From CAZLYX01 sp964563885 (GTDB taxonomy: Bacteria; Pseudomonadota; Gammaproteobacteria; Burkholderiales; Neisseriaceae): a stretch of DNA of 17,826 bases. Made by a program: the position numbers and the translations under genes. The stretch lies in the NCBI GenBank assembly GCA_964563885.1, contig CAZLYX010000042.1, forward strand, positions 1-17,826. Reading direction: 5' to 3'. Below, piece after piece: positions 7,361 through 14,514 of the stretch. Within the stretch, counting starts at the first letter, position 1, and every line of letters begins with the position of its first letter. A model generated the notes under the pieces. It was not told the origin of the DNA, did no database searches, and saw nothing but the letters and a program-made list of their open reading frames with translations.

Positions 7361-7393
7361 TATGAGGCTCTAATATGAGATTAAGTTTGCTGT

Positions 7394-7436
7394 ACTCTTA
7401 GTAAGAGTTTTGCCCGGCTATATGCCGGGTTTTTTT
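7394..7436 (+). terminator. Tandem hairpin terminator of the autotransporter gene
   Basis: Two hairpins are consecutive. ACTCTT and AAGAGT (7394-7408) have a 3-nt loop and are followed by TTT. CCCGGC and GCCGGG (7413-7429) have loop TATAT and are followed by seven T residues. The second is a strong intrinsic terminator. Confidence 0.85.
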
Positions 7437-7479
7437 ATGCAATGAATTAAGCTACGTTAGATTAAAGTAGATAAATAAT

Positions 7480-7523
7480 AAAAGGCTACCTGAAAGTAAT
7501 ATCGTGCTTTCAGGTAGCCTTTT
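7480..7523. terminator. Inverted DUS pair, probable bidirectional terminator
   Basis: A perfect 17-bp stem (7480-7496 with 7507-7523) and a 10-nt loop contain exact eikDUS copies at 7483-7494 (+) and 7509-7520 (-). AAAA and TTTT flanks make it usable in both directions. It sits between the convergent autotransporter and trxB genes, 24 nt after the trxB stop. Confidence 0.85.
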
Positions 7524-7546
7524 GGTATTAAGATAAACTTATAAAT

Positions 7547-8500
7547 TTAGTTTTGACTATCTAGCCAACGTTCAGCATCTAGTGCAGCTTGACATCCTGA
7601 AGCCGCGCTGGTGATGGCTTGACGATAAGTGTGATCTTTTACATCGCCAGCTGCCCATACGCCTTCAACATTGGTTAAACCAATATTATCTTCACTACCA
7701 CCTTTTGTTTTCAGGTAGCCTGTGTCGTCCATTTCAAGTTGACCTTTAAAAATATCAGTATTTGGCTGATGGCCAATGGCGATAAATACACCATTAACAG
7801 TAATTTCTTCAGTGCTGCCATCGTTGTTTTTTAAGCGTGCGCCCGTTACGCCACTATCACCACCCAAAATTTCATCTAAATTACTGTTGAGCTTTAAAAT
7901 TATTTTACCTTCAGCAGCACGTTGCATCAGTTTATCGACAATGATTTTTTCTGCACGGAATGTATCACGGCGATGGATAATGGTTACCGTTTTGGCAATG
8001 TTGGCCAAATAAAGCGCTTCTTCAACAGCAGTATTGCCCCCACCTACTACCGCTACGTCTTGGTTTTTATAGAAAAAACCATCACAAGTGGCACAAGCCG
8101 ATACGCCTTTACCATTAAAAGCTTCTTCGCTTGGTAGACCAAGGTATTTTGCTGAAGCACCAGTGGAGACGATCAGCGCATCACAGGTGTATACACCCGA
8201 ATCACCTGTTAATGTAAATGGGCGGTTTTTGAGGTCAACAGCATTGATGTGGTCAAAAATCATTTCAGTGCCAAAGCGCACAGCGTGTTTTTCAAAGCGT
8301 GCCATTAATTCTGGGCCTTCTACACCATCGGCATCAGCAGGCCAGTTGTCGACATCAGTGGTGGTCATCAATTGACCACCTTGGGCGATTCCTGTGATTA
8401 AAGTAGGCTGCAAATTGGCGCGAGCAGCATAAACAGCGGCGGTATAGCCAGCAGGGCCAGAGCCTAAAATAATGAGTTTGCTGTGGTTGTTGTCGCTCAT
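7547..8500 (-). CDS. trxB: Thioredoxin reductase
   Basis: FAD enzyme that uses NADPH to reduce oxidised thioredoxin, keeping cytoplasmic disulfides reduced. The 317-residue protein is full length for the low-molecular-weight bacterial type. It shows the FAD-binding GSGPAGYTAA (13-22), the redox-active C136-A-T-C139 followed by D140, the NADPH-binding GGGNTAVEEA (153-162) and HRRDTFRA (176-183), typical of NADPH specificity. The C-terminal FAD motif appears as GVWAAGDV. The ATG is preceded by GAAAGGG about 8 nt upstream. A candidate promoter lies in the 113-nt gap behind it. An exact DUS is embedded in the coding strand at 7710-7721. Confidence 0.97.
   Translation of the reverse strand: MSDNNHSKLIILGSGPAGYTAAVYAARANLQPTLITGIAQGGQLMTTTDVDNWPADADGVEGPELMARFEKHAVRFGTEMIFDHINAVDLKNRPFTLTGDSGVYTCDALIVSTGASAKYLGLPSEEAFNGKGVSACATCDGFFYKNQDVAVVGGGNTAVEEALYLANIAKTVTIIHRRDTFRAEKIIVDKLMQRAAEGKIILKLNSNLDEILGGDSGVTGARLKNNDGSTEEITVNGVFIAIGHQPNTDIFKGQLEMDDTGYLKTKGGSEDNIGLTNVEGVWAAGDVKDHTYRQAITSAASGCQAALDAERWLDSQN
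7710..7721 (-). repeat. DNA uptake sequence inside trxB
   Basis: An exact eikDUS in the sense orientation of trxB is read as T-G-Y-L-K. Confidence 0.8.
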
Positions 8501-8535
8501 GTGTAAAACCCTTTCAATATAATTTAGCAGTGCCT

Positions 8536-8541
8536 ATTGTA
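8536..8541 (-). promoter_or_regulatory. Candidate -10 box for trxB
   Basis: TACAAT on the minus strand lies about 36 nt before the trxB start. The -35 region is poor. The gap to the upstream RDD gene shows no terminator, so read-through from there is also possible. Confidence 0.3.
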
Positions 8542-8613
8542 CTATGAATCAACAGGTAAGCCAGTGCCGATAGTTTAGCTTTATCTCTGTGTTTTATGGC
8601 GGCTTTGGTTAGT

Positions 8614-9126
8614 TTATTTTTTTAAATCAATTAAACGTGTACCAGCTAAGTAATCGTATAAAAATTGCCGATCACGATTAAAAAAAGCAAATCCCCACGG
8701 CAGTATCCACCACAATAAAGCAGCACCCGCCGCGGCTTTGGGCGGGATGTCGTTATGTTGTAAGCCAGCATAGGCCAAAATAGGGATAAACACTAAAAAC
8801 ACACAGGCCCACATAAAACGTAAACGCAATTGCGGTAACGGTGGGCGATTGCCCTTGGCATTGGCCAAGCCAATTTTCCAAACTTGCATGGGTAAGGTTT
8901 GGCCTTTTTTATTCCAGTTGGCTTTAAAATAAAACCACCATGCCGCCAGCAGTAACACGCTGACAATAGGGCTAGAGAAGGCAGTCAAGCCAGTTTGGTT
9001 GAGTATCACCGCTATCATGCCAGCGATTACACCAGCAATTGCAGTTACAGCGCTGGTTAACAAGCCTTCATACATGAGTGAGGCAAAACGGCGTTTGAGG
9101 GAGGCGGTTGGTATTGGGTTTGGCAT
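8614..9126 (-). CDS. RDD-family integral membrane protein
   Basis: A 170-residue membrane protein with about four transmembrane segments (roughly 22-43, 51-68, 104-122 and 130-148). It has the RDD-family landmarks: a basic N terminus with R13 and an acidic residue in the first helix region (E20 where Asp is more usual), KKGQT-x-P (73-79) with its following W-K-I, and the C-terminal D-R-Q-x-x-x-D-Y-L-A-G-T-R-L (152-165). RDD proteins are proposed transporters or membrane adaptors, and no specific function can be assigned here. It starts 56 nt after the miaA stop on the same strand and is probably co-transcribed with miaA. No good ribosome binding site precedes the ATG, which may mean weak or coupled translation. 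Confidence 0.85.
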   Translation of the reverse strand: MPNPIPTASLKRRFASLMYEGLLTSAVTAIAGVIAGMIAVILNQTGLTAFSSPIVSVLLLAAWWFYFKANWNKKGQTLPMQVWKIGLANAKGNRPPLPQLRLRFMWACVFLVFIPILAYAGLQHNDIPPKAAAGAALLWWILPWGFAFFNRDRQFLYDYLAGTRLIDLKK

Positions 9127-9182
9127 AAGGCGATATATGTCTCGAAATGGCTTATGGTGGAAGATTTTAGCAGAAACTCGTA

Positions 9183-10124
9183 TTAAGCATGAAAATGTTC
9201 ATGTGCTAACGCAAAGGCTGCCTGAAAAAGATCAGGGTGTTCAACAGGATCAAGACTATGTGCTAGTGGGATTTTACGCAGCCAAGTAAGCTGGCGTTTA
9301 GCCAGTTGACGAGTGGCCGCGATGCCTTTTTCGACAAAATCTGAATAGTCAGTTTGACCATCGAGAAATTCCCACGCTTGGCGATAGCCAACGCAGCGCA
9401 TCGAAGTTATGCTCGATGTGAGCTCAGGATATTTGTATTGCAAAGCGCGCACTTCGTCTATAAAACCTTGTTCGAGCATTAGCTGAAAACGGCGCGCAAT
9501 TTGAACGTGTAAGTAGGCGCGGTCTAGTGGCACTAAAGCAATGGTGCATAAATCGAGTGGCGGTGAATAAGCGGCTTGATCAGCAAAGTGTTGGCTCAAG
9601 GCTTTGCCAGTGAGCATAAATACTTCTAAAGCACGCTCAATGCGTTGGCTGTCTGTTTGCTCTAAACGAGCGGCGGTAATGGGATCAATTTGTTGTAAAC
9701 GTGAATATAAATGCGGCAGGCCGTGAGTGGCTTTGTCTGCTTGTAAAACAGCGCGAATCTCAGAATCGGCTTCGGGTAGCGCATTCAAACCTTGAGTCAA
9801 TGCTTGAAAATACATCATCGTGCCGCCGACGATGATGGGTAAACGGCCTCGCGCATGAATCTCATTTATCAAACGCACGCAATCGCTTACAAATTCGGCG
9901 GCGCTATAGGTTTGTAAGGGGCTGATGATGTCGATTAAATGATGCGGTACGGCTGCTTGTTCGGCGCGAGAAGGTTTGGCTGTGCCAATATCCATATCGC
10001 GATAAACCAAGGCTGAATCTAGACTAATAATTTCAACAGGCAGTGTGTCGGCCAGTTGTAATGCAAGCTTGGTTTTGCCGCTGGCCGTTGGGCCGAGTAG
10101 GGCGAGTGCTTTGGGGGGATGCAT
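9183..10124 (-). CDS. miaA: tRNA dimethylallyltransferase
   Basis: Transfers the dimethylallyl group from dimethylallyl diphosphate to N6 of A37 in tRNAs that read codons starting with U. This is the first step towards ms2i6A. The 313-residue protein has the P-loop GPTASGKT at 11-18 and D36 in SLDSALVYRDMDIGTAKP (34-51). PHHLIDIISP (60-69), GGTMMYF (100-106) and the downstream DSQRIERALEVF tRNA-binding motif are also typical. Length is normal for the family. YgfZ, elsewhere in this window, supports MiaB, which adds the methylthio group to the product of MiaA, but the genes are not adjacent. The ATG at 10124 is the only plausible start, and the ribosome binding site is poor. A DUS in the Simonsiella dialect lies in the last codons (9215-9226). 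Confidence 0.96.
   Translation of the reverse strand: MHPPKALALLGPTASGKTKLALQLADTLPVEIISLDSALVYRDMDIGTAKPSRAEQAAVPHHLIDIISPLQTYSAAEFVSDCVRLINEIHARGRLPIIVGGTMMYFQALTQGLNALPEADSEIRAVLQADKATHGLPHLYSRLQQIDPITAARLEQTDSQRIERALEVFMLTGKALSQHFADQAAYSPPLDLCTIALVPLDRAYLHVQIARRFQLMLEQGFIDEVRALQYKYPELTSSITSMRCVGYRQAWEFLDGQTDYSDFVEKGIAATRQLAKRQLTWLRKIPLAHSLDPVEHPDLFQAAFALAHEHFHA
9215..9226 (+). repeat. Simonsiella-dialect DUS inside miaA
   Basis: AGGCTGCCTGAA exactly matches simDUS and differs from eikDUS at one position. On the miaA strand it encodes F-Q-A-A-F near the C terminus. Confidence 0.6.
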
Positions 10125-10129
10125 GAGGT

Positions 10130-10141
10130 TTTAGGTAGCCT
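10130..10141 (-). repeat. Degenerate DUS in the miaA leader (11 of 12)
   Basis: AGGCTACCTAAA on the minus strand occupies the place where the miaA ribosome binding site would be, ending 5 nt before the ATG. Confidence 0.55.
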
Positions 10142-10157
10142 GTATATATGTAGGGCT

Positions 10158-10163
10158 ATTATA
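10158..10163 (-). promoter_or_regulatory. Candidate -10 box for miaA
   Basis: A perfect TATAAT on the minus strand lies about 34 nt before the miaA ATG, with a poor -35 (AACAAT at 17 nt). The palindrome at 10191-10264 probably terminates the upstream gene, so a promoter is needed here. Confidence 0.4.
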
Positions 10164-10190
10164 GACTATGCTAAGGATGTATTGTTATTC

Positions 10191-10264
10191 AAGCATATTC
10201 ATATACAAAGGCTACCTGAAGACATTAATTTGCTTTCAGGTAGCCTTTGTATATGAATATGCTT
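10191..10264. terminator. 30-bp perfect palindrome built on an inverted DUS pair
   Basis: The arms 10191-10220 and 10235-10264 are perfect inverted copies over 30 nt, with a 14-nt loop. Exact eikDUS copies are at 10209-10220 (+) and 10235-10246 (-). The remaining 18 bp, outside the DUS, are also identical. The palindrome ends in the first base of the complementary stop codon of the VIT1-family gene and probably terminates it. Confidence 0.85.
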
Positions 10265-10956
10265 TATAAACTCGCGCCAACAAGCTTGCCGATTAAACCC
10301 GTTATACCTAAAGCCAGCATGCCCCATACCACTACGCGAGCAATGGCAGGTAAGACTTTGGCACCGCCAAGCTTAGCTGAAACCCAGCCTAGAATGGTTA
10401 AACCAAGCAAGGTGGTTATGGTTAAAACCAACATCAAATCATGAGCTGGAGCCATTAACGCCACCAATACTGGCATCAGCGCCCCGATTGAAAATGCCGC
10501 GGCTGAAGAAAATGATGCTTGCAGTGGATTAGCGACTGCGATTTCAGTAATGCCGATTTCATCGCGGGCATGAGCATCAAGCGCATTGTGGGCGGAAAGC
10601 TGTTTGGCCACTTCGCAGGCTAATGTTGGCGTTAGGCCGCGTTTAACATAAATGTCAGCTAGCTCTTTTAATTCTGCTATTGGATTGGCGACTAATTCAC
10701 GTTTTTCTTTTTCTAAATCGGCGTGCTCGGTATCCGATTGGCTAGACACCGACACATATTCACCAGCTGCCATGGAAATAGCACCAGCCACCAAAGCAGA
10801 AATGCCAGTGAGCATTAATGTTTGAAAGTCTGGCTTCGCTGCTGCCATTCCCATTAATAAGCTGGCAGTAGAAATTAAGCCATCATTGGCACCCAAAACA
10901 GCAGCGCGTAGCCAATTGCTGCGCTGGCTAAAATGAGTTTCGTGATGTGAATTCAT
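10264..10956 (-). CDS. VIT1/CCC1-family metal transporter
   Basis: Predicted membrane transporter moving Fe2+ and/or Mn2+ out of the cytoplasm, by analogy with the vacuolar iron transporters of plants and yeast. The 230-residue protein has five hydrophobic segments (about 18-40, 47-69, 153-170, 173-197 and 203-227). The family motif around D25 (GANDGL) lies in the first, and AAGEYVSVSSQ with E66 in the second. The soluble loop between helices 2 and 3 (about 70-145) is rich in Glu (E82, E84, E87, E95, E98, E115, E133), matching the metal-binding helical domain of the family. Ion specificity cannot be told from sequence. The gene seems monocistronic, between the ftsB terminator and the palindrome at 10191-10264. 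Confidence 0.88.
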   Translation of the reverse strand: MNSHHETHFSQRSNWLRAAVLGANDGLISTASLLMGMAAAKPDFQTLMLTGISALVAGAISMAAGEYVSVSSQSDTEHADLEKEKRELVANPIAELKELADIYVKRGLTPTLACEVAKQLSAHNALDAHARDEIGITEIAVANPLQASFSSAAAFSIGALMPVLVALMAPAHDLMLVLTITTLLGLTILGWVSAKLGGAKVLPAIARVVVWGMLALGITGLIGKLVGASL

Positions 10957-10962
10957 GATTTA

Positions 10963-10975
10963 CACCAGTTTGGTG
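10963..10975. promoter_or_regulatory. Dyad over the VIT1-family ribosome binding site
   Basis: CACCA and TGGTG flank a 3-nt centre just upstream of the start codon, covering the only Shine-Dalgarno-like bases (GGTG). It could be an operator or a hairpin that hides the start. It is short, so chance is possible. Confidence 0.25.
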
Positions 10976-10986
10976 GTTTATAAAAT

Positions 10987-10992
10987 ATTGTA
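10987..10992 (-). promoter_or_regulatory. Candidate -10 box for the VIT1-family gene
   Basis: TACAAT on the minus strand lies about 30 nt before the start codon, with a weak -35. It is the best candidate in the short gap after the ftsB terminator. Confidence 0.3.
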
Positions 10993-11043
10993 TCGCTGAA
11001 AATAGATAATAACTTTGTTTTGATATGTAAGCAGGCATAAAAA

Positions 11044-11075
11044 TACCCTTTACACCAGAAAGAATGTAAAGGGTA
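11044..11075 (-). terminator. Intrinsic terminator after ftsB
   Basis: TACCCTTTACA (11044-11054) and TGTAAAGGGTA (11065-11075) form a perfect 11-bp stem with a 10-nt loop. On the minus strand a TTTTT run follows, so it ends the eno-ftsB transcript. Confidence 0.85.
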
Positions 11076-11104
11076 GGGCAAATTGAACAACTTTTTAAAC
11101 TGCT

Positions 11105-11380
11105 TTATGGGCGCTTAACAATACGGTAATAAGTTTCACCATTTTGTATATAGCCCAAGTCAACACGGGCGATTTCAGCAATGGCATCTTGGCCGTTGTT
11201 TAAATCTTCCACTTCGGCAGACAAAGCGTTGTTACGTAAAGTGAGCGCTTGGTTTTTTTCTTCCTGCACAGCCACTTTATCTTGCAGACGCCACATATCG
11301 CGCCAACCGCCTTTGGAAAGCCAAAGACTTTGTTGGAACCATAATAATGTAGCAAAGAGAACCACGGTAACCCACTTCAT
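11105..11380 (-). CDS. ftsB: Cell division protein FtsB
   Basis: Small bitopic division protein that joins FtsL and FtsQ and helps activate septal peptidoglycan synthesis. The 91-residue product has a short cytoplasmic N terminus, one transmembrane helix (about 3-20) and a periplasmic coiled coil (about 29-65, with EEKNQALTLRNNALSAEVEDL). The conserved tail has AR-x-x-L-G-Y-I-Q-x-G-E-T-Y-Y-R. Length and layout are typical. It begins 18 nt after the eno stop, and eno-ftsB adjacency is widely conserved in proteobacteria, which supports the assignment of this short sequence. Confidence 0.93.
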   Translation of the reverse strand: MKWVTVVLFATLLWFQQSLWLSKGGWRDMWRLQDKVAVQEEKNQALTLRNNALSAEVEDLNNGQDAIAEIARVDLGYIQNGETYYRIVKRP

Positions 11381-11398
11381 GCTGTTGTATCCTTAAGC

Positions 11399-12682
11399 TT
11401 AGCTTATTTGATAGAAGGCTTTTTTACCTGGATAGTAAGACGCTTCGCCCAACTCTTCTTCAATTCGCAGTAACTGATTGTATTTAGACATACGATCCGA
11501 ACGCGATAATGAGCCAGTTTTAATTTGCATACAGTTGGTGGCAACAGCTAAATCGGCAATGGTGTTGTCTTCCGTTTCACCTGAGCGATGGCTCATCACG
11601 CTGGTGTAACGGCTACGTTTAGCCAGTTCAACCGCTTTAAGTGTTTCGGTTAAAGTACCAATTTGGTTTACTTTAACCAGCAAAGAGTTGGCTAAACCTT
11701 TTTCAATACCCTCAGCCAGAATCACTGGATTGGTAACAAACAAATCGTCGCCAACCAATTGTATTTTTTTGCCTAATAGATCAGTTAGGATTTTCCAGCC
11801 ATCCCAATCGATTTCGCTCATGCCATCTTCGATAGAAATAATGGGGTAGCCATCAACCAATTTGGCTAAGTAATCCGCAAATTCTGCGCTGGTTAACGCC
11901 AAGCCTTCAGCGCTCAAATGGTATTTGCCATCTTTGTAAAATTCGCTTGCAGCACAATCAAGTGCCAGCACAACGTTTTCGCCTGCAATATAGCCAGCCG
12001 CCGCAATGGCTTCCATAATTAGCTTTAATGCTTCTTCATGGCTACTCAGATTAGGTGCAAAACCGCCTTCATCACCAACAGTGGTTGGATAACCTTTGTC
12101 GTCACACAACTGCTTTAAGCTGTGGAAAATTTCAGCGCCACAACGCAATGCTTCGCGGAAAGAATCAACACCGGTTGGGATAATCATAAACTCTTGAATA
12201 TCAAGGCTGTTATTAGCATGTGCACCACCGTTAATAACGTTCATCATTGGCACAGGCATCGCCATTGGGCCAGCGCCGCCAATATAACGGTATAGCGGCA
12301 AGCCAGCATCTTCGGCAGCTGCACGAGCAACAGCGATTGACACTGCTAAGGTAGCATTTGCGCCTAAACGACCTTTATTGTCAGTGCCGTCTAAATCAAG
12401 CATAACTTGGTCGATATAGGATTGTTCGCTAGCGTCTAAACCAATTAAGGCTTGTGCAATATCGTTGTTAATGTTTTCGACAGCTTTTAATACGCCTTTG
12501 CCAAAATAGCGAGATTTGTCGCCATCACGCAGCTCAAGTGCTTCTTTAGCACCAGTTGAAGCACCAGAAGGTACGGCAGCGCGACCCATAACGCCAGATT
12601 CCAGTAATACATCACATTCTACGGTAGGGCTGCCACGCGAATCTAAAATTTCGCGAGCAAAGATATCAATAATTGCGCTCAT
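11399..12682 (-). CDS. eno: Enolase (phosphopyruvate hydratase)
   Basis: Converts 2-phosphoglycerate to phosphoenolpyruvate in glycolysis and gluconeogenesis. In many bacteria it is also part of RNA-degrading complexes. The 427-residue protein is full length. E205 in GDEGGFAP (203-210) and K337 in KVNQIGT are the catalytic pair. Mg2+ ligands D242, E285 (SIEDG) and D312 (GDDL) are present, as is SHRSGETED (364-372). AGGAG lies 8 nt before the ATG. ftsB follows after 18 nt, probably on the same transcript. Confidence 0.98.
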   Translation of the reverse strand: MSAIIDIFAREILDSRGSPTVECDVLLESGVMGRAAVPSGASTGAKEALELRDGDKSRYFGKGVLKAVENINNDIAQALIGLDASEQSYIDQVMLDLDGTDNKGRLGANATLAVSIAVARAAAEDAGLPLYRYIGGAGPMAMPVPMMNVINGGAHANNSLDIQEFMIIPTGVDSFREALRCGAEIFHSLKQLCDDKGYPTTVGDEGGFAPNLSSHEEALKLIMEAIAAAGYIAGENVVLALDCAASEFYKDGKYHLSAEGLALTSAEFADYLAKLVDGYPIISIEDGMSEIDWDGWKILTDLLGKKIQLVGDDLFVTNPVILAEGIEKGLANSLLVKVNQIGTLTETLKAVELAKRSRYTSVMSHRSGETEDNTIADLAVATNCMQIKTGSLSRSDRMSKYNQLLRIEEELGEASYYPGKKAFYQIS

Positions 12683-12711
12683 GCAAATAGCTCCTGTTTG
12701 GTAAAAGATTG

Positions 12712-12728
12712 GCTCGGCTATTCCGAGC
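12712..12728 (-). promoter_or_regulatory. Short hairpin in the eno leader
   Basis: GCTCGG and CCGAGC form a perfect 6-bp stem with a 5-nt loop, about 30 nt before the eno start. No strong T-run follows, so it is more likely a leader structure than a terminator. I see no clear eno promoter. Confidence 0.35.
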
Positions 12729-12832
12729 GTTTAAATGAGTACTGCTGACGGCTGAATTAACTAAATCTTAATGCCATTCGCCACAGTTTTCTTGTTTTTG
12801 CTAAGTAACTCAGCTTAAGCAGTTTATTAAAT

Positions 12833-12870
12833 AAGCTACCTGAAAGAGTGTAACGAGTTTCAGGTAGCTT
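12833..12870 (-). terminator. Inverted pair of variant DUS, probable guaB terminator
   Basis: A perfect 13-bp stem (12833-12845 with 12858-12870) and a 12-nt loop are made of two copies of AAGCTACCTGAA, each one base away from eikDUS. Both arms carry the same change, so pairing is kept. It lies 12 nt after the guaB stop, with a T-rich end on the minus strand. Confidence 0.7.
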
Positions 12871-12881
12871 GTTGGTTTATT

Positions 12882-14348
12882 TTAACGAGCGCGGTAATTC
12901 GGCGCTTCTTTGGTAATTTGCACATCATGCACGTGCGATTCGCTCATGCCAGCAGAAGTGATTTCGACAAATTCTGCCTTTTCATGCATTTCCTCAATGG
13001 TGGCACAACCTAAGTAACCCATGCTCGAACGCAATCCACCAGTCAGTTGATGGATAATTTGTACGATTGGTCCTTTGTAAGGCACTCGGCCTTCAATACC
13101 TTCAGGCACATACTTGTCGGTACTGTCTTGTTTGTCTTGAAAGTAACGATCAGCAGAGCCTTGGCTCATTGCACCTAGTGAGCCCATGCCTCGGTAAGAC
13201 TTGTATGAACGACCTTGATACAATTCGATTTCGCCTGGCGCTTCATCAGTGCCGGCAAACATGCCGCCGAGCATTACGCAGTGTGCACCCGCTGCTAATG
13301 CTTTGGATATGTCACCAGAAAAGCGGATGCCACCATCGGCGATTAAGGATACGCCAGTACCTTGTAAAGCTTTGGCGACATTATGAATAGCGGTTAATTG
13401 TGGCACGCCTACGCCAGCAACAATACGAGTTGTGCAGATTGAGCCTGGGCCAATGCCTACTTTTACTGCGTCAGCGCCTGCTTCAACTAAATCTAATGCC
13501 GCAGCAGCGGTGGCAATATTGCCGCCAATTACTTGGATGTGTGGGTAATTGGTTTTAACCCAGCGCACGCGGTCTAAAACACCTTGACTGTGTCCGTGAG
13601 CGGTGTCGACCACAATCACATCTACGCCAGCTTCTACTAAAGCTGCTACTCGTTTATCGGTCTCTGCGCCCACGCCCACAGCTGCGCCCGCACGGAGGCG
13701 ACCATCAGCATCTTTATTAGCGTTCGGGAATTCTGTGGTTTTTAAAATATCTTTAACAGTAATTAAGCCTTTTAATACCCAATCGCTGTTCACCACCAAT
13801 ACACGCTCAACTTTATGCACATGCATAATTTCGCGTGCATCTTCAATACTTGTGCCCTCTGATACAGTAACCAATCGTTCACGCGGCGTCATAATGGCAG
13901 ATACTGGTTGTTCTAGGCGCGTTTCAAAACGAAGATCACGATTGGTAACCAAGCCCACCACTTTGCCATTATCAACAACTGGTAAGCCCGATACTTTGCT
14001 TTTTCGGCGCGACAGCATGTCAATTAACTCGTGAATCATCATATCGGGAGCAATAGTAATTGGGTCTTTAACAATGCCGCTCTCATGGCGCTTCACTTTA
14101 GAAACAGTATAGGCTTGTTGCTCGATGCTCATGTTTTTATGGATGATACCGATGCCGCCTTCTTGGGCCATAGAAATCGCTAAACGGGCTTCAGTGACAG
14201 TGTCCATTGCTGCAGATAATAACGGTAGATTAAGGGAAATAGAACGAGTGAGGGGAGTTTTAAGTGAAACGTCGCGCGGTAGCACTTGGGAATGTGCAGG
14301 AACCAGCAAAACGTCATCAAAAGTATAGGCTTTTTCTACGATGCGCAT
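12882..14348 (-). CDS. guaB: Inosine-5'-monophosphate dehydrogenase
   Basis: Oxidises IMP to XMP with NAD+, the committed step of GMP synthesis. From the ATG at 14348 the protein has 488 residues. The catalytic barrel is interrupted by a CBS-domain pair at about 92-205. The active-site cysteine is C305 in GIGPGSICTTR. The phosphate-binding DGGIRFSGD (338-346) and the mobile-flap YRGMGSLGAM (385-394) are intact. An in-frame TTG at 14357 would add three residues. I chose ATG because the family begins with MRIVEKAYTFDDVLL. The ribosome binding site (GAAAG) is modest. The gene is divergent from the DUF4124 gene. Variant DUS copies form its terminator, which separates it from eno. Confidence 0.97.
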   Translation of the reverse strand: MRIVEKAYTFDDVLLVPAHSQVLPRDVSLKTPLTRSISLNLPLLSAAMDTVTEARLAISMAQEGGIGIIHKNMSIEQQAYTVSKVKRHESGIVKDPITIAPDMMIHELIDMLSRRKSKVSGLPVVDNGKVVGLVTNRDLRFETRLEQPVSAIMTPRERLVTVSEGTSIEDAREIMHVHKVERVLVVNSDWVLKGLITVKDILKTTEFPNANKDADGRLRAGAAVGVGAETDKRVAALVEAGVDVIVVDTAHGHSQGVLDRVRWVKTNYPHIQVIGGNIATAAAALDLVEAGADAVKVGIGPGSICTTRIVAGVGVPQLTAIHNVAKALQGTGVSLIADGGIRFSGDISKALAAGAHCVMLGGMFAGTDEAPGEIELYQGRSYKSYRGMGSLGAMSQGSADRYFQDKQDSTDKYVPEGIEGRVPYKGPIVQIIHQLTGGLRSSMGYLGCATIEEMHEKAEFVEITSAGMSESHVHDVQITKEAPNYRAR

Positions 14349-14391
14349 GTTGTTCAACTTTCAGTTGGTCGGTTGGTACAGAATGCACGGT

Positions 14392-14421
14392 ATTGTATCA
14401 AATTTGCTGCATACACGTAAA
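14392..14421 (-). promoter_or_regulatory. Extended -10 promoter for guaB
   Basis: On the minus strand, TTTACG (14416-14421) precedes TGATACAAT by an 18-nt spacer. The TG one base before the TACAAT box (14392-14397) is the extended -10 element. The start of transcription would be about 37 nt before the ATG. Confidence 0.6.
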
Positions 14422-14449
14422 TGATTTACCTGATAAAAACCTTACAACC

Positions 14450-14478
14450 ATGACATTTATGAGATTAGTTAGTACAAT
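14450..14478 (+). promoter_or_regulatory. Promoter for the DUF4124 gene
   Basis: ATGACA (14450-14455) and TACAAT (14473-14478) each match the sigma-70 boxes at 5 of 6 positions, with an ideal 17-nt spacer. The expected transcription start is near 14485, about 30 nt before the ATG. It is divergent from the guaB promoter. Confidence 0.7.
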
Positions 14479-14514
14479 AATCGCATTGTTACAACTAAAA
14501 ATCGGAAAAACCGA

